Assembly (NCBI GenBank): GCA_958510875.1
Contig: OY294072.1
Location: 1,736,001-1,800,000, forward strand
Origin: Endomychus coccineus
Taxonomy: Eukaryota; Arthropoda; Insecta; Coleoptera; Endomychidae
DNA length: 64,000 bases
Direction: 5' to 3'
Notes under the pieces: model-generated
What the model was told of the DNA's origin: nothing
The model's input: only the letters and a program-made list of their open reading frames with translations
Databases searched by the model: none
Shown here: piece after piece, positions 13,701 through 24,144 of the stretch
Numbering within the stretch: the stretch's first letter is position 1
Layout: every line of letters begins with the position of its first letter
Made by a program: the position numbers and the translations under genes

Positions 13701-13909
13701 TCACATTTGAGTTTCATATCCCCTTCTCCCATTATAGACATTAAATTGGTATTGTACATACGTCCTTCATCAACTATAATATTCTTGAGAATGCGTGTTA
13801 GAGCTATAGGGTAAGCATCAGAAGTTAGTCAGACACATACCACCTCCATCCATTTTGAAACTAGTTGAAACATGGAATTGTCACATACCTCCTCCTTCCA
13901 CTAAGCTCT
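10727..13909 (-). mobile_element. Degenerate DDE-type DNA transposon with inverted ends
   Basis: A 3.18-kb insertion in the satellite. Its ends are near-perfect inverted repeats: AGAGCTAAGTGGAAGAAAGA on the left and, in reverse complement, AGAGCTTAGTGGAAGGAGGA on the right, followed by GGTATGT on both sides. A GAAGAAGGTGGTATGTAC-like motif recurs near both ends in both orientations (about 10930, 10985, 13640, 13690, 13750 and 13840). The interior carries minus-strand remnants of a multi-exon transposase-like gene. I could not define a target-site duplication and do not name the superfamily. Confidence 0.75.
11500..13600 (-). pseudogene. Transposase-like pseudogene in the DDE transposon
   Basis: Minus-strand remnants in several frames, probably several exons. 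An N-terminal piece is at 13376-13600 (basic MESRGKRLVNLALR). An acidic piece is at 12861-13235 and a lysine-rich piece at 12640-12864. A cysteine cluster, CPQKCRSKCNEKF, is at 12417-12608, followed by RGQHKNKPHKI near 12290. FNLSFGHSKSDACSTCD lies at 11922-12158, then IIWSDSCAGQNKNF near 11660-11700 and GHTYLDSDRDF near 11550. The order of Cys cluster, FNL...DxCxxCD, SDxCxGQN and GHxxxxxDRDF matches a transposon-derived family I recall as common in insect genomes, whose SD/GH motifs look DDE-like. Stops and frameshifts show decay. Exon limits are not resolved. Confidence 0.6.
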
Positions 13910-13914
13910 CCGGA

Positions 13915-16900
13915 CTCAGCCGGATTCAATTTGAATCCGGCATTAAAAATGATTTCAGAATCCTCTTGGGTGAACGGTTACACTCCTGGATCTGAAGATG
14001 TCATATCTTCAAATTTCGAGATACACGCGACGATGTACGAAGCGAACGAATCGTTGACCTAGACGTTTACATTAAGTATACTTAAATCGTTATTAGAACA
14101 GCTATCGACATTAACTATGAGTCGGCATATTCAGAAATGTGTTTCAAATTTGAACTTGGGACTAAAACTGATTTTAGAATCCTCTTGGCTGAACGCGTAC
14201 ACTCCTGGATGTGAAGATGTCATATCTTCAGTTTTCGAGATGAACGCGACAATGTACGAAGCGAATGAATCGTCGATCTAGACGTTCACATTGAGTATAC
14301 TAAAATCGTTATTGGAACAGCTATCGACATGAACCATGGATATTCAGAAATGTCGATCTAGACGTTCACATTGGGAATAATCGGATCGTTATAAGAACAG
14401 CTATCGCCATGAACTATGGGTCGGGATGTTCAGAAATATGTTTTAAATTTGAATCCGTGACTAAAAATGATTTCAGAATCCTCTTGGCTGAACGCGTACA
14501 CTCCTGGATCTGAAGATGTCACATCTTCAGTTTTCGGGATAAACGCGACAATATACGAAGCGAATGAATTGTCGATCTAGACGTCTACATTGACCATACT
14601 AAAATCGTTATTGGAACAGCTATCGACATGAATCATGGGTCGGCATGTTCAGAAATATGTTTTAAATTTGAATCCGTGACTAAAAATGATATCAGAATTC
14701 TCTTTGCTAAACGCGTACACTCCTGGAACTGAAGATGTCACATCTTCAGTTTTCGAGATAAACGCGACAATGTACGAAGCGAATAAATCGTCGATCTAGA
14801 CGTTCACATTGAGTATACTAAAATCGTTATTAGAACAGCTATCGACATGAACCATGAGTATTTAGAAATGTGCTTTAAATTTGAATCAGGCACTAAAAAT
14901 GATTCCAGAATCCTATTGGCTGAAAAAGTACACTCCTGGATCTGGAGATGTCATATCTTCTAATTTCGAGATGAACGCAACAATGTACGAAGCGAATGAA
15001 TCCTCCAACTAGACGTTTATATTGGATATACTTAAATCGTTATTAGAACAGCTATCAACAAATACTATGAGTCGAAATATTCAGAAATATGTTTTGAATG
15101 CGATCATAGTATCCTCTTGGATGAACACGAACACTCCTGGATCTGGAGATGTCATATCTTCAGTTTTCGAGATAAACGCGACAATGTACGGAGCGAATGA
15201 ATCGTCGATCTAGACGTTCACATTGAGTGTACTAAAATCGTTATAAGGACAGCTATTGACATGGACTATGGGTCGGGATGTTCATGAAGATGTTTCAAAT
15301 TCGAATTCGGGACAAAAAATGATTTTAGAATTCTCTTGGCTAAACGCGTACACTCATGGATCTGAAGATGTGATATCTTCAGTTTTCGAGATAAATGCGA
15401 CAATGTACGAAGCGAATGAATCGTCGATCTAGAAGTTTACATTGGGTATACTAGAATCGTTATAAGAACAGCTATTGATATGAGCTATGGGTCGGGATGT
15501 TCGGGAAAATGTTTCAAATTTGAATTCGGGACAAATGATTTGAGGATTCTCATGACTCATGGATCTGAAGATGTCATATCTTCAGTTTTCGATATTAACA
15601 GGACAATGTCCGAAGCGAATGAATAGTCGAACTGGGCGTTTACATTGGGTGAACCAACATCGTTATAAAAACAGCTATTGACATGAACTATGTGTCGGGA
15701 TGTTCAGATATATGTTTCAAATTTGAATCCGGGACTAAAAATGATTTTATAATCCTCTCTGCTGAACGCGTACACTCCTGGATCTGGAGATGTCATATCT
15801 TCAGTTTTCGAGATAAACGCGACAATGCACGGTCCGAATGAATCATCCATCCAGACGTTTACATTGGGAATACCAGAATCGTTATAAGAATAGCTATTGA
15901 CATGAACTATGTGTAGGGATGTTCAGAAATATGTTTTAAATTCGAATCTGGGACTAAGAATAATTTTAGAATCCTCTTGGCTAAACGCGTACTCTCCTGG
16001 AACTGAAGATGTCATATCTTCAGTTTTCGAGATAAACGCGACTATGTACGAAACCAATTAATCGTCGACCACAGTTACTGACATGAACTATGGATCGAGA
16101 TGTTCAGAAATATGTTTCAAATTTGAATCCGGGACTAAAAATGATTCCAAAATCCTCTTGTCCAAACGCGTACACTCCTGGATCTGGAGAAATCATATCT
16201 TCAGTTATCGAAATGAACGCGACAATGCACAAAGCGAATGACGATCTGAACGTTTATATTGGATATACTAAAATAGTCATAAGAACAACAATCGACATGA
16301 AATATGAGTAAGGATGTTCAGAAATATGTTTTAAATTTGAATCCAGGACTAAATATGATTTTAGAATCCTTTCGGCTAAACGCGTGCACTCCTGGATCTG
16401 AAGATGTTATATCTCCAGTTTCCGATATAAACACGACGATGTACGAATCGAATGAATCTTCGATCTGGACGTTTACATTGGGTATATTAGAATCTTTATA
16501 AGAACAGCTATTGATATGGACTATGAGTCGGGATGTTCAGAAATATGTTTTGAATTTGAATCCGGCACAAAAAATGATTTTAGAATCCTCTTGGCATAAC
16601 GAGTACACTCCTGGATCTGAGGATGTCATATCTTCAAATTTCGAGATAAAAAAAACATTGTACGAAGCGAACGAATCGTCAATATAGACGTTCACATTGG
16701 GTATACCTAAATCGTTATTAGAACAGCTATCGACATCAACTATGAGTCCGTATATACAGGAATGTGTTCTCAATTTCAACTCGGGAATAAAAATGATTTT
16801 GGAATCCTCTTTGCTAAACGCGTACACTCCTGGATCCGAAAATGTCATATCTTCAGTTTTCGAGATAAACGCGACAATGTACAAAGCGAATGAATCGTAG

Positions 16901-19900
16901 ATCTAGAAGTTCATATTGAGTATACTAAAATTGTTATCAGAACAGCTATCAAAATGAACTATGGTTCGACATATTCAGAAATGTGCTTTAAATTTGAATT
17001 CGGCACTAAAGATGATATTAGAATCCTCTTGGCTGAACGAGTACACTCCTGGATCGGAAGATGTCATATCTTCAAATTTCGAGATGAATGCGACAATGTA
17101 CGAAGCGAACGAATCGTCGATCTAGACGTTTACATTGGGTATAGTTTATTCGTTATTAGAACAGCAGTCGACATTAACTATGAGTCGGCATATGTGTGTG
17201 TTTTAAATTTGAATTCGAGACTAAAACTGATTTTAGAATCCACTTGGCTGAACGCGTACACTCCTGGATCTGAAGATGTCATATCTTCAAATTTCGAGAA
17301 AAACGCGACAATGTACGAAGAGAACGAGTCATCGATCTGGATGTTTACATTGGGTATAATATAATCGTTATAAGAACAGCTATTGACATGAACTATGGTT
17401 CGGGAGGTTCAGAAATATATTTTAAATTTGAATCCGGGTCTGAAAATGATTTTAAAATCCTCTTGGCTGAACGCGTACACCCCTGGAATCTTCAGTTCTC
17501 GAGATAAACGCGACAATGTATGGAGCGAATGAATCGTCGTTCTAGACGTTTACATTGGGTTCACTAAAATCGTTATTGAAAAAGCTATTGACATGAGCCG
17601 TGGGTCGGGATGTTTCGAGATATGATTTTAGAATCCTCTTGGCTGAACGCGTACACTCCTGGATCTGAAGATGTCATATCTTCAGTTTTCGGGATAAAAG
17701 CGACATTGTACGAAACGAACGAGTCGTCGATCTAGACGTTCACATTGGGTATACTCAAATCGCTATTTGATCAGCTACGGACTACGAACTATAGGTCGGG
17801 ATGTTCAGAAATATGTTTCAACTCTGAATCTGGGACTGAAAATGATTTTAAAATCCTGTTGGCTGAACGCGTACCCTCCTGAATCTGAAAATGTCATATC
17901 TTCAGTTTTCGAGATGAACGCAGCAATGTATGAAGCGAGTGAATCGTCGATCTAGACGTTTACATTGGGTATATTGAAATCGTTATAAGAACAGCTATTG
18001 ACATGGACTATGGTTCAGGATAATCGTAAATATGATTTGAATTTGAATCCGGTACTAAAAATAATCTTAGAATTCTCTCGGCTAAACGCGTACACTCCTG
18101 GATGTGAAGATGTCATATCTTCAGTTTTCGAGATAAACGAGACAATGAACGAAGCGAACGAATCGTCGATTTGGACGTTTACATTGGGTAAACTACGATC
18201 TTTATTAGAATAGCTATCGCCATTAACTGTGGGTCGGATGTTCAGAAATATGTTCTTAATTTTAATCCGGGACTGAAAATGATTTTGGAATCCTCTTGGC
18301 TCAACGCGTACACTCCTGGATCTGAAGATGTCATACCTTCAGTTTTTGAGATAAACGCGACAGTTTACGAAGCGAATGAATCGTCGATTCAGACGTTCAC
18401 ATTGAGTGAACTAGAATCGTTATTAGAACAGCTATAGACATGAATTATGGGTCGGGCTGTTCATAAATATGTTTCAAATTTGAACCCGGGAATAATAATG
18501 ATTTTAAAACCCTCTTGGCTGAACGCAAACACTCCTGAATCTGAAGATGTCATATCTTCAGTTCTCGAGATAAACGCGACAATGTACGAAGCGAACGAAT
18601 CGTCGATCCAGACGTTCTCATTGAGTTCACTGGAATCGTTATTAGAACAGCTATCGGCATGAACTATTGGTCGGCATATTCAGAAATGTGTTTTAAATTT
18701 GAATCCGGCACTGAAAATGATTTCAGAATCCTCTTGGCTGAACGGGTACACCCTCGGATCTGAAGATGTCATATCTTCAAATTTCGAGATAAACGCGACA
18801 ATGTACGGAACGAACGAATCGTCGATCTAGGCTTCTACATTGAGTATACTTAAGTCGTTCTTAGAACAGCTATCGACATGAACTATGAGTGGGGATGTTT
18901 AGAAATATATTTTAAATTAGAATTCGGGACTAAAAATGATTTTAGAATCCTCTTGGCTAAACGCGTACACTCCTGGATCTGAAGATGTCATATCTTCAGT
19001 TTTCGAGATAAACTCGAAAATGTACAAAGCGAATGAATCGTCGATCTAGACTTTCTCATTGAGTATACTGAAATCGTTATTAGAACAGCTATCGATATGA
19101 ACTATTGGTCGGCATATTCAGAAATGTGTTTTAAGTTTGAATCTGGCACTGAAAATGATTTTAGAATCCTCTTGGCTGAACACGTACACTCCTGGATCTG
19201 AAGATGTCATATCTTCAAATTTCGTGATGAACGCGACAATGTACGGAACGAACGAATCGTCAATCTAGACGTTCACATTGGGTATACTTAAATCGTTATT
19301 CGAACAGCTATCGGCAATAACTATGAGTCGGCATATCCAGGAATGTGTTCTGAATTTAAATTCGAGACTAAAAAGGATTTTTAAAATCCTCCTGACTGAA
19401 CGCGTACACTCCTAGATCCGAAAATGTCATATCTTCAGTTTTCGAGATGAACGCCACAACGTACGAAGCGAATGAAACGCCGATCTAGACGTTCACATTG
19501 AGTATACTAAAATCGTTATCAGAACAGCTATCGACATGAACTATGAGCAGGCATATTCAGAAATATGTTTCATATTTGAATCCGGCACTGAAAATGATTC
19601 AAGAACCCTCTTGGCTGAACGAGTACACTCTTGGATCTGAAGATGTCATATCTTCAAATTTAGTGATAAATGCAACAATGTATGAAGCGAACGTCGGCTT
19701 ATCCAGGGATGTGTTCTAAATTTGAACTCGAGACTAGAAATTATTTTAGAATCCTCTTGGCTGAACGCGTACACTCCTGGATCTGAAGGTGTCATATTTT
19801 CTGTTTTCAAGATAAACGGGACAATGAACGAAGCGAACGATACGTCGATTTGGACGTTTACATTGGGTATGCTAAGATCGTTATTAGAAAAGCTATCGAC

Positions 19901-19907
19901 ATGAACT
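13915..19907. repeat. Satellite array, ~219-bp monomer (block 2)
   Basis: About 27 monomers of the satellite in the same orientation as block 1. This block is enriched for variants such as GTCATATCTTCAAATTTCGAG, in which the right of the dyad is followed by AAATTTCGAG instead of GTTTTCGAG. The array ends at ...ATCGACATGAACTGTGA, after which the sequence is unrelated. Confidence 0.93.
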
Positions 19908-20547
19908 GTGATATATAGTGATTAACAATGTGACAGCTAACTTGCAATTTATTCAACATGGCCAACTTGCTGTTTTAATAATTTAATAATTACAATATAT
20001 TATTATGTTTTCAGAAAAGGTGCGAAAACTAAATTCGAATTAAAATAATGCCTTCTTTGGACAGTTTCTCTATATCTTACATGCATTTAATATTATATAA
20101 GATTGAATATTCGTTTCTTTTAAAAAGGACAATAAATTTATTGGAAGTTTGCACAGCTCGTCCCAAAATTTTTTATGGTGTTTTAGTTTTTTTTTAAATA
20201 TGGAGAGTGAATAAAATATGTATCATCGAACTGACATGTATTACACAAATAAATTAATATTTCCCAGTTGAGTAAACTTGTATTTGGAATTGTAAAAAAT
20301 ATTTTATTTGATAAAAATATCAAAAATCGCATAGTTTCAATAGATGAAAAAGATTGTGACCTCGATGTTGTATTAAAGTTAATTTATGGTGCAGAAGCTA
20401 TCTGAGTTGGCCTGTTCTACCTTTAAAACTTCACGTGATCTGAGTTTGAACCGGTGTGAGCCAGGTTGGTTTCTATCTTTAATTAAAAATGCTACGGTGT
20501 GGAATCTACCTTTGGTAAATTCAAAAGGAAATCAATTATATTGAATC
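19908..20547. other. Unassigned AT-rich DNA left of element A
   Basis: About 640 bp between the satellite and element A. There is no ORF of note, no repeat I recognise and no similarity to the satellite. It may be the host or older TE sequence into which element A inserted, continuing at 32987. Confidence 0.6.
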
Positions 20548-20553
20548 GATACT
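20548..20553. other. Left target-site duplication of element A (GATACT)
   Basis: GATACT directly precedes the left terminal repeat, and the same six bases follow the right terminal repeat at 32981-32986. A 6-bp duplication is the hallmark of Polinton/Maverick integration. Confidence 0.9.
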
Positions 20554-20749
20554 AGTAGATGAACTGGGCGCTTCCTGCGACAGGATATCCGGTCTAGCTG
20601 TCGATGTGCATCCGGTGTGAGCTTGTCTTTATCAGTTTTGAAAGGATGTAGGTGATAAGGATTTTATTTGTAAAGAGTATACAGGGTGTGTATAAAAAGT
20701 GTGTCACATGTACAGTCACGTGACTAACACATGACAGCATGGCGGCCCT

Positions 20750-21010
20750 AAGGTACAACTGTCATGGCGACCAAAAGGTCCAGCTGTCATATCGATCATA
20801 AGGTCCAGCTGTCATGGCGACCATAAGGTCCAGCTGTCATGGCGACCATAAGGACCAGCTGTTATGGCGGCCATAAGGTACAGCTGTCATGGCGACCATA
20901 AGGACCAGCTGTCATGGCGACCATAAGGTACAGATTGCTTCGTAGAGATGTCGCCACCAAGTGACAGCTGTCATGGTGACCATAAGGTCCAGCTGTCATG
21001 GAGGTCCTAA
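20750..21010. repeat. ~25-bp tandem repeats in left terminal repeat of A
   Basis: Direct repeats of roughly CAGCTGTCATGGCGACCATAAGGTC with small changes, each containing the palindrome CAGCTG (an E-box-type hexamer). The mirror copy in the right terminal repeat (about 32500-32790) has a different number of units. Confidence 0.85.
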
Positions 21011-21714
21011 GGTACAGACTGCTTCGTGGAGGGGGCTCCGCCACCTCTAGGAAACAATCTCTACCTTTGGTCCAAAGGTACAGGCTGCTTCATGAAGATG
21101 TCACCACCACGTGACAGCTGTCATCGAAGGTACAAGCTGCTTCATGGAGATGTCGCAACCACATGACAGCTGTCATGGCGGACCAAAGGTACAGGTTGCT
21201 TCGTGTAGGTGTCACCACCACGTGACAGCTGTCATGGCGGACCAAAGGTACAGGTTGCTTCGTGTAGGTGTCGCCACCACGTGACAGCTGTCATGGTGGG
21301 CTATAGGTACAGGCTGCTTCGTGGAGGTGTCGCCACCAGTTTGACTCGTCCGACTCATGCGACTCGTACGGTTTTGAAATCACATGATCTGTCACGAGAT
21401 GAGATATGGTGTCTGTCACTTCGACGGAGTGTCTGTCACAAGGTGTCATGGTGGCTATCACGTACCATAGAGCTGAAAGTTATAGAACTAACCCAACTCA
21501 AAACCATAGAGCATCATGGTGGTGGAAAGAGTTGTCATGGTGTCTGTCATGGGAGGTCTTCATCGAGGTGTCATGTCGCGTCTTGGAGGGCGTGACGTGG
21601 TGGATTCATGAAGCATCTGTCACGCGAACTGTCATGACGGATCTATGAATGTCAACCATAGCTTTATAGGTATCAAATGAAAAGTCTTGATATGCAGAAC
21701 GTTAATTTTATTGA

Positions 21715-21985
21715 ATTGAAGATCTTGCGATCAAAGTTTACGAACGATGATGACGTCACGGGAGGCATTTATTGTTTCAATCCGGCGACCATAGTTTACG
21801 AACGATGATGACGTCACTGCTTCGAACCGATGACAATAACTGATTCAATCCGGCGACCATAGTTCACGAACGATGATGACGTCACTGCTTCGAACCGATG
21901 ACAGTAACTGATTCAATCCGGCGACCATAGTTCACGAACGATGATGACGTCATCATCGTTCGCGAATTATGATGGTCAGATGAGG
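21715..21985. repeat. Iterons with TGACGTCA palindromes (left, element A)
   Basis: Four direct repeats of about 68 bp. Each contains GCGACCATAGTTCACGAACG followed by ATGATGACGTCA, and units are separated by ATTCAATCCG. The innermost copy (about 21934-21962) forms an extended near-perfect palindrome centred on TGACGTCA, with CGAACGATGA and its complement as arms. TGACGTCA is the CRE/ATF consensus. This could be an origin-like or transcription-factor-binding array; the function is inferred. Confidence 0.8.
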
Positions 21986-22159
21986 AATGAAATGCGAGTA
22001 ATAATAATGATATCTACTCATTATTCATCACATTGATATTAAGAACTCTATGTGTAAATGTGAATAGTTGGAGGTTATGATAAAGATATCCAGTAAGTTT
22101 GTAAATGTGTCATTATGCATATATCTTTTGAAGAATACACACGTATACTTTGAAAATTA

Positions 22160-22764
22160 GTGAAGGAAGTTCATGAACTAAGAAGAGACTTGAATTTTTA
22201 CGAAGATAAGATAAAAGTTATAAGACTGTTGAATACATTTACAAGTAAGAAAGTGAAGATAATGATGGAAGTGGGGATGTTAAAAACAAATTTCGTGATT
22301 CTAACCACAATTCTGAATGGTATTCTATACGCGAACGTTCCCCAACACGTTGAGCGCATTTATATTTGTCTGAAGGATGTTGCAACCGATGGTGGTGGGG
22401 GTGTAATCGTACCGAATGGATTCCGATGAATTTTAGAAAAATCAACGATAATCAATTAGAGGTATTCGCATTCAACATTCCTCAAGACAATCGTATCACC
22501 ATACATTATAAACTTAAACTTTTATTCTTTGATCGGAGTGAGGGAGATATGGCTGAATGGCAATTGCTCCAACAATCATCATGTTTACCACATGTCATAC
22601 AAAAGACAATATCAACACCATCCACAAGTACATCATCCTCACTAGACGAAGAAATTTCTAAAATTTTCGCAATTTTGTATGCAATTTTATCTTCTTTATC
22701 AGTACTAATGTTGAAAATGTTTGTTAAATATGTAAAGAAGGCTATTTACCATGTAAATAAATGA
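22160..22764 (+). pseudogene. Membrane-protein gene of element A, frame broken
   Basis: The only + strand gene of element A, lying just inside the left terminal repeat and convergent with the MSV199-like gene (45-bp gap). The first frame (22160-22429) carries a signal-peptide-like hydrophobic stretch after MLKTNFVILTTILNGILYA. The second frame (22366-22764) continues with WIPMNFRKIND, MAEWQLLQQSS and a C-terminal transmembrane segment (IFAILYAILSSLSVLMLKMF) with a basic tail. The two frames meet at a G-rich run near 22393-22402, where the homologue in B keeps one frame, so this copy has an indel. The predicted topology is signal peptide, ectodomain, one membrane anchor. I do not recognise the family; a virion membrane or host-interaction role would be a guess. 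Confidence 0.6.
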
Positions 22765-22809
22765 TTGTACGAAGATATAAGTGTTTTAATGAAACAAAAG
22801 GAATGATAA

Positions 22810-23807
22810 TTATAATAATATATTGACATTATCATTTGCTAGTTCATAAGCTTTATTTTTGTGATTGATAACACATTCTATCAATGACTCGATGTTGATA
22901 TCACTAATTAATTGTTCACCCCCCTCTTCTTCTGCGGCATGAATAATATTTCCTTTTGCATACCATTTCAAATCGCGGCGGAAATTCTGTTTCACTTCGT
23001 TACCAATATCGATAGCATGAGATATGTTAGACCATTTACGTATTAATCGCATTCCTCGATTTTGTAATTTTCTGTCGGCATCACGCCAACAATCCTCCTG
23101 TCGACGCATTAGGTACCATTTTGGTCTCATATCATTCGATGTTCGATATAATCCTAAATAATATATATTATATAAATTTTATTATAAAAAACAAAGTAAT
23201 TACCTAAATTTCGTCTCTTTCCGAAATTTATAGGAGGTGGAACAATATTTGGTGCAATTTTATTCCGTAGGGTGATAACATTCATTTGAATTTGTTGAGA
23301 TAAGCGTTGAAATCGTTCTTTCGCGAGACATTCACGTTCCTCAGCTCTTTAACGTTCTTGTTGTTCCTAGAATTTCTCGTACTCACAATATTTCATCATA
23401 ATAAATTTCATTAACGAAAACAGTTCACGTAACTCGATGACTTTAGGAGTTCGCATTTGCATCAATAATGATTCGAAATCAATAGCATCTAGAACATAAT
23501 ATTTCTTTCGTGCATCAATCTCATCACAAATTTCTAAATGGTGTATATGCGGGTTTTTCCTCAACAATCTTGTTATAACACCCTTTTTAGCATGATATTT
23601 TTTGCCGCGATAACCTAATCAATCCAATAGATCTTCATTCATCAGAACGCGTTGGTTTAGTTGAATATTCCAAAATAAATAGTTTCTTTTATCGTTTCTT
23701 ATATCGATCCCAAATTTTAGACACACTTCATTAACTGTTAACTTAATAAGATTGTTGGTGGACCATGTAGCCACATTTGAATCACGAACGCACGCTGCTA
23801 AGTTCAT
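22810..23807 (-). pseudogene. MSV199-like spliced gene of element A, with stops
   Basis: Exon 1 is 23807-23204, a 50-bp GT-AG intron is 23203-23154, and exon 2 is 23153-22810. Exon 1 begins at ATG 23807; the motif VLMNEDLLDWLGY-like, a basic stretch, then KYYVLDAIDFESLLMQMRT resembles the MSV199 domain found with BRO/KilA-N proteins of insect poxviruses and iridoviruses. A charged coiled-coil-like segment follows. Exon 2 encodes a basic, tryptophan-containing tail. The splice keeps the frame (phase 1). This copy has three in-frame stops in exon 1 (near 23616-23618, 23364-23366 and 23349), so it is a pseudogene. A DNA-binding or regulatory role is inferred from family resemblance only. Confidence 0.6.
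23154..23203 (-). other. Putative 50-bp intron in MSV199-like gene (A)
   Basis: On the minus strand it starts GTAATTAC and ends TTATTTAG and is very AT-rich. Removing it joins the two flanking frames without shift. The same intron, of the same length, occurs at 49784-49833 in element B. Confidence 0.65.
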
Positions 23808-24144
23808 TTTTATAACTGAACATCTTCTGAAATGATTCTCTCTTACATACGTGAGAACGTGAACGTGAATAGTGAGTTTGGGGGGGTAACTCTCTGTTTC
23901 GATGTCATTGCAAACGCTGATAACTGACTGATAACGTCACTAGTTGTTTCAATTTGTTTCATTTCCAGCAACCGACTACCATAGTTTACAAACTATGATC
24001 GTCGGATGTTTACATCACCACCTACCGTTTGAGAAATAAAATATCAAATATAATAATAATAATAACATTTATTGGGAAAGATACATTTTGATAGTACATC
24101 ATTTAGAACTAAAATTATAACATTAAGATTCATCACCTGGTTCT
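23808..24144. promoter_or_regulatory. Intergenic region with long imperfect palindrome (A)
   Basis: The region lies between the capsid gene 3' end and the MSV199-like gene start. A hairpin at 23972-24005 has outer arms CCGAC/GTCGG and inner arms CATAGTTT/AAACTATG around AC, and resembles the CATAGTTCACGAACG iterons of the terminal repeats. AATAAA on the minus strand (24068-24073), ~72 bp after the capsid stop, is a likely polyadenylation signal. An (AAT)n microsatellite lies at about 24050-24063. Confidence 0.6.

Larger units (their letters stand above)
20554..22034. repeat. Left inverted terminal repeat of element A
   Basis: It pairs with 31339-32980 in inverted orientation, starting AGTAGATGAACTGGGCG and ending near TTATTCATCACATTG. 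It contains an inward TATA-like GTGTATAAAAAG (~20690), a tandem array of ~25-bp units (20750-21010), a longer degenerate block rich in GTGACAGCTGTCATGG, and the TGACGTCA iterons. Stop-free stretches inside it are on repeat units and I do not consider them genes. Confidence 0.9.

Noticed and set aside
20750..21010. CRISPR-like array in the terminal repeats
   Set aside because: The units are contiguous direct repeats with no unique spacers, and the context is eukaryotic.
21209..21648. ORFs of 80-128 codons inside the terminal repeats (also 31725-32092, 47394-47702)
   Set aside because: They lie on tandem or inverted repeat DNA, change frame between copies and show no domain. They are explained by the terminal-repeat sequence.
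22810..23130. 106-codon ORF as an independent gene
   Set aside because: A frame-preserving 50-bp GT-AG segment links it to the MSV199-like ORF in both copies, so I treat it as exon 2.
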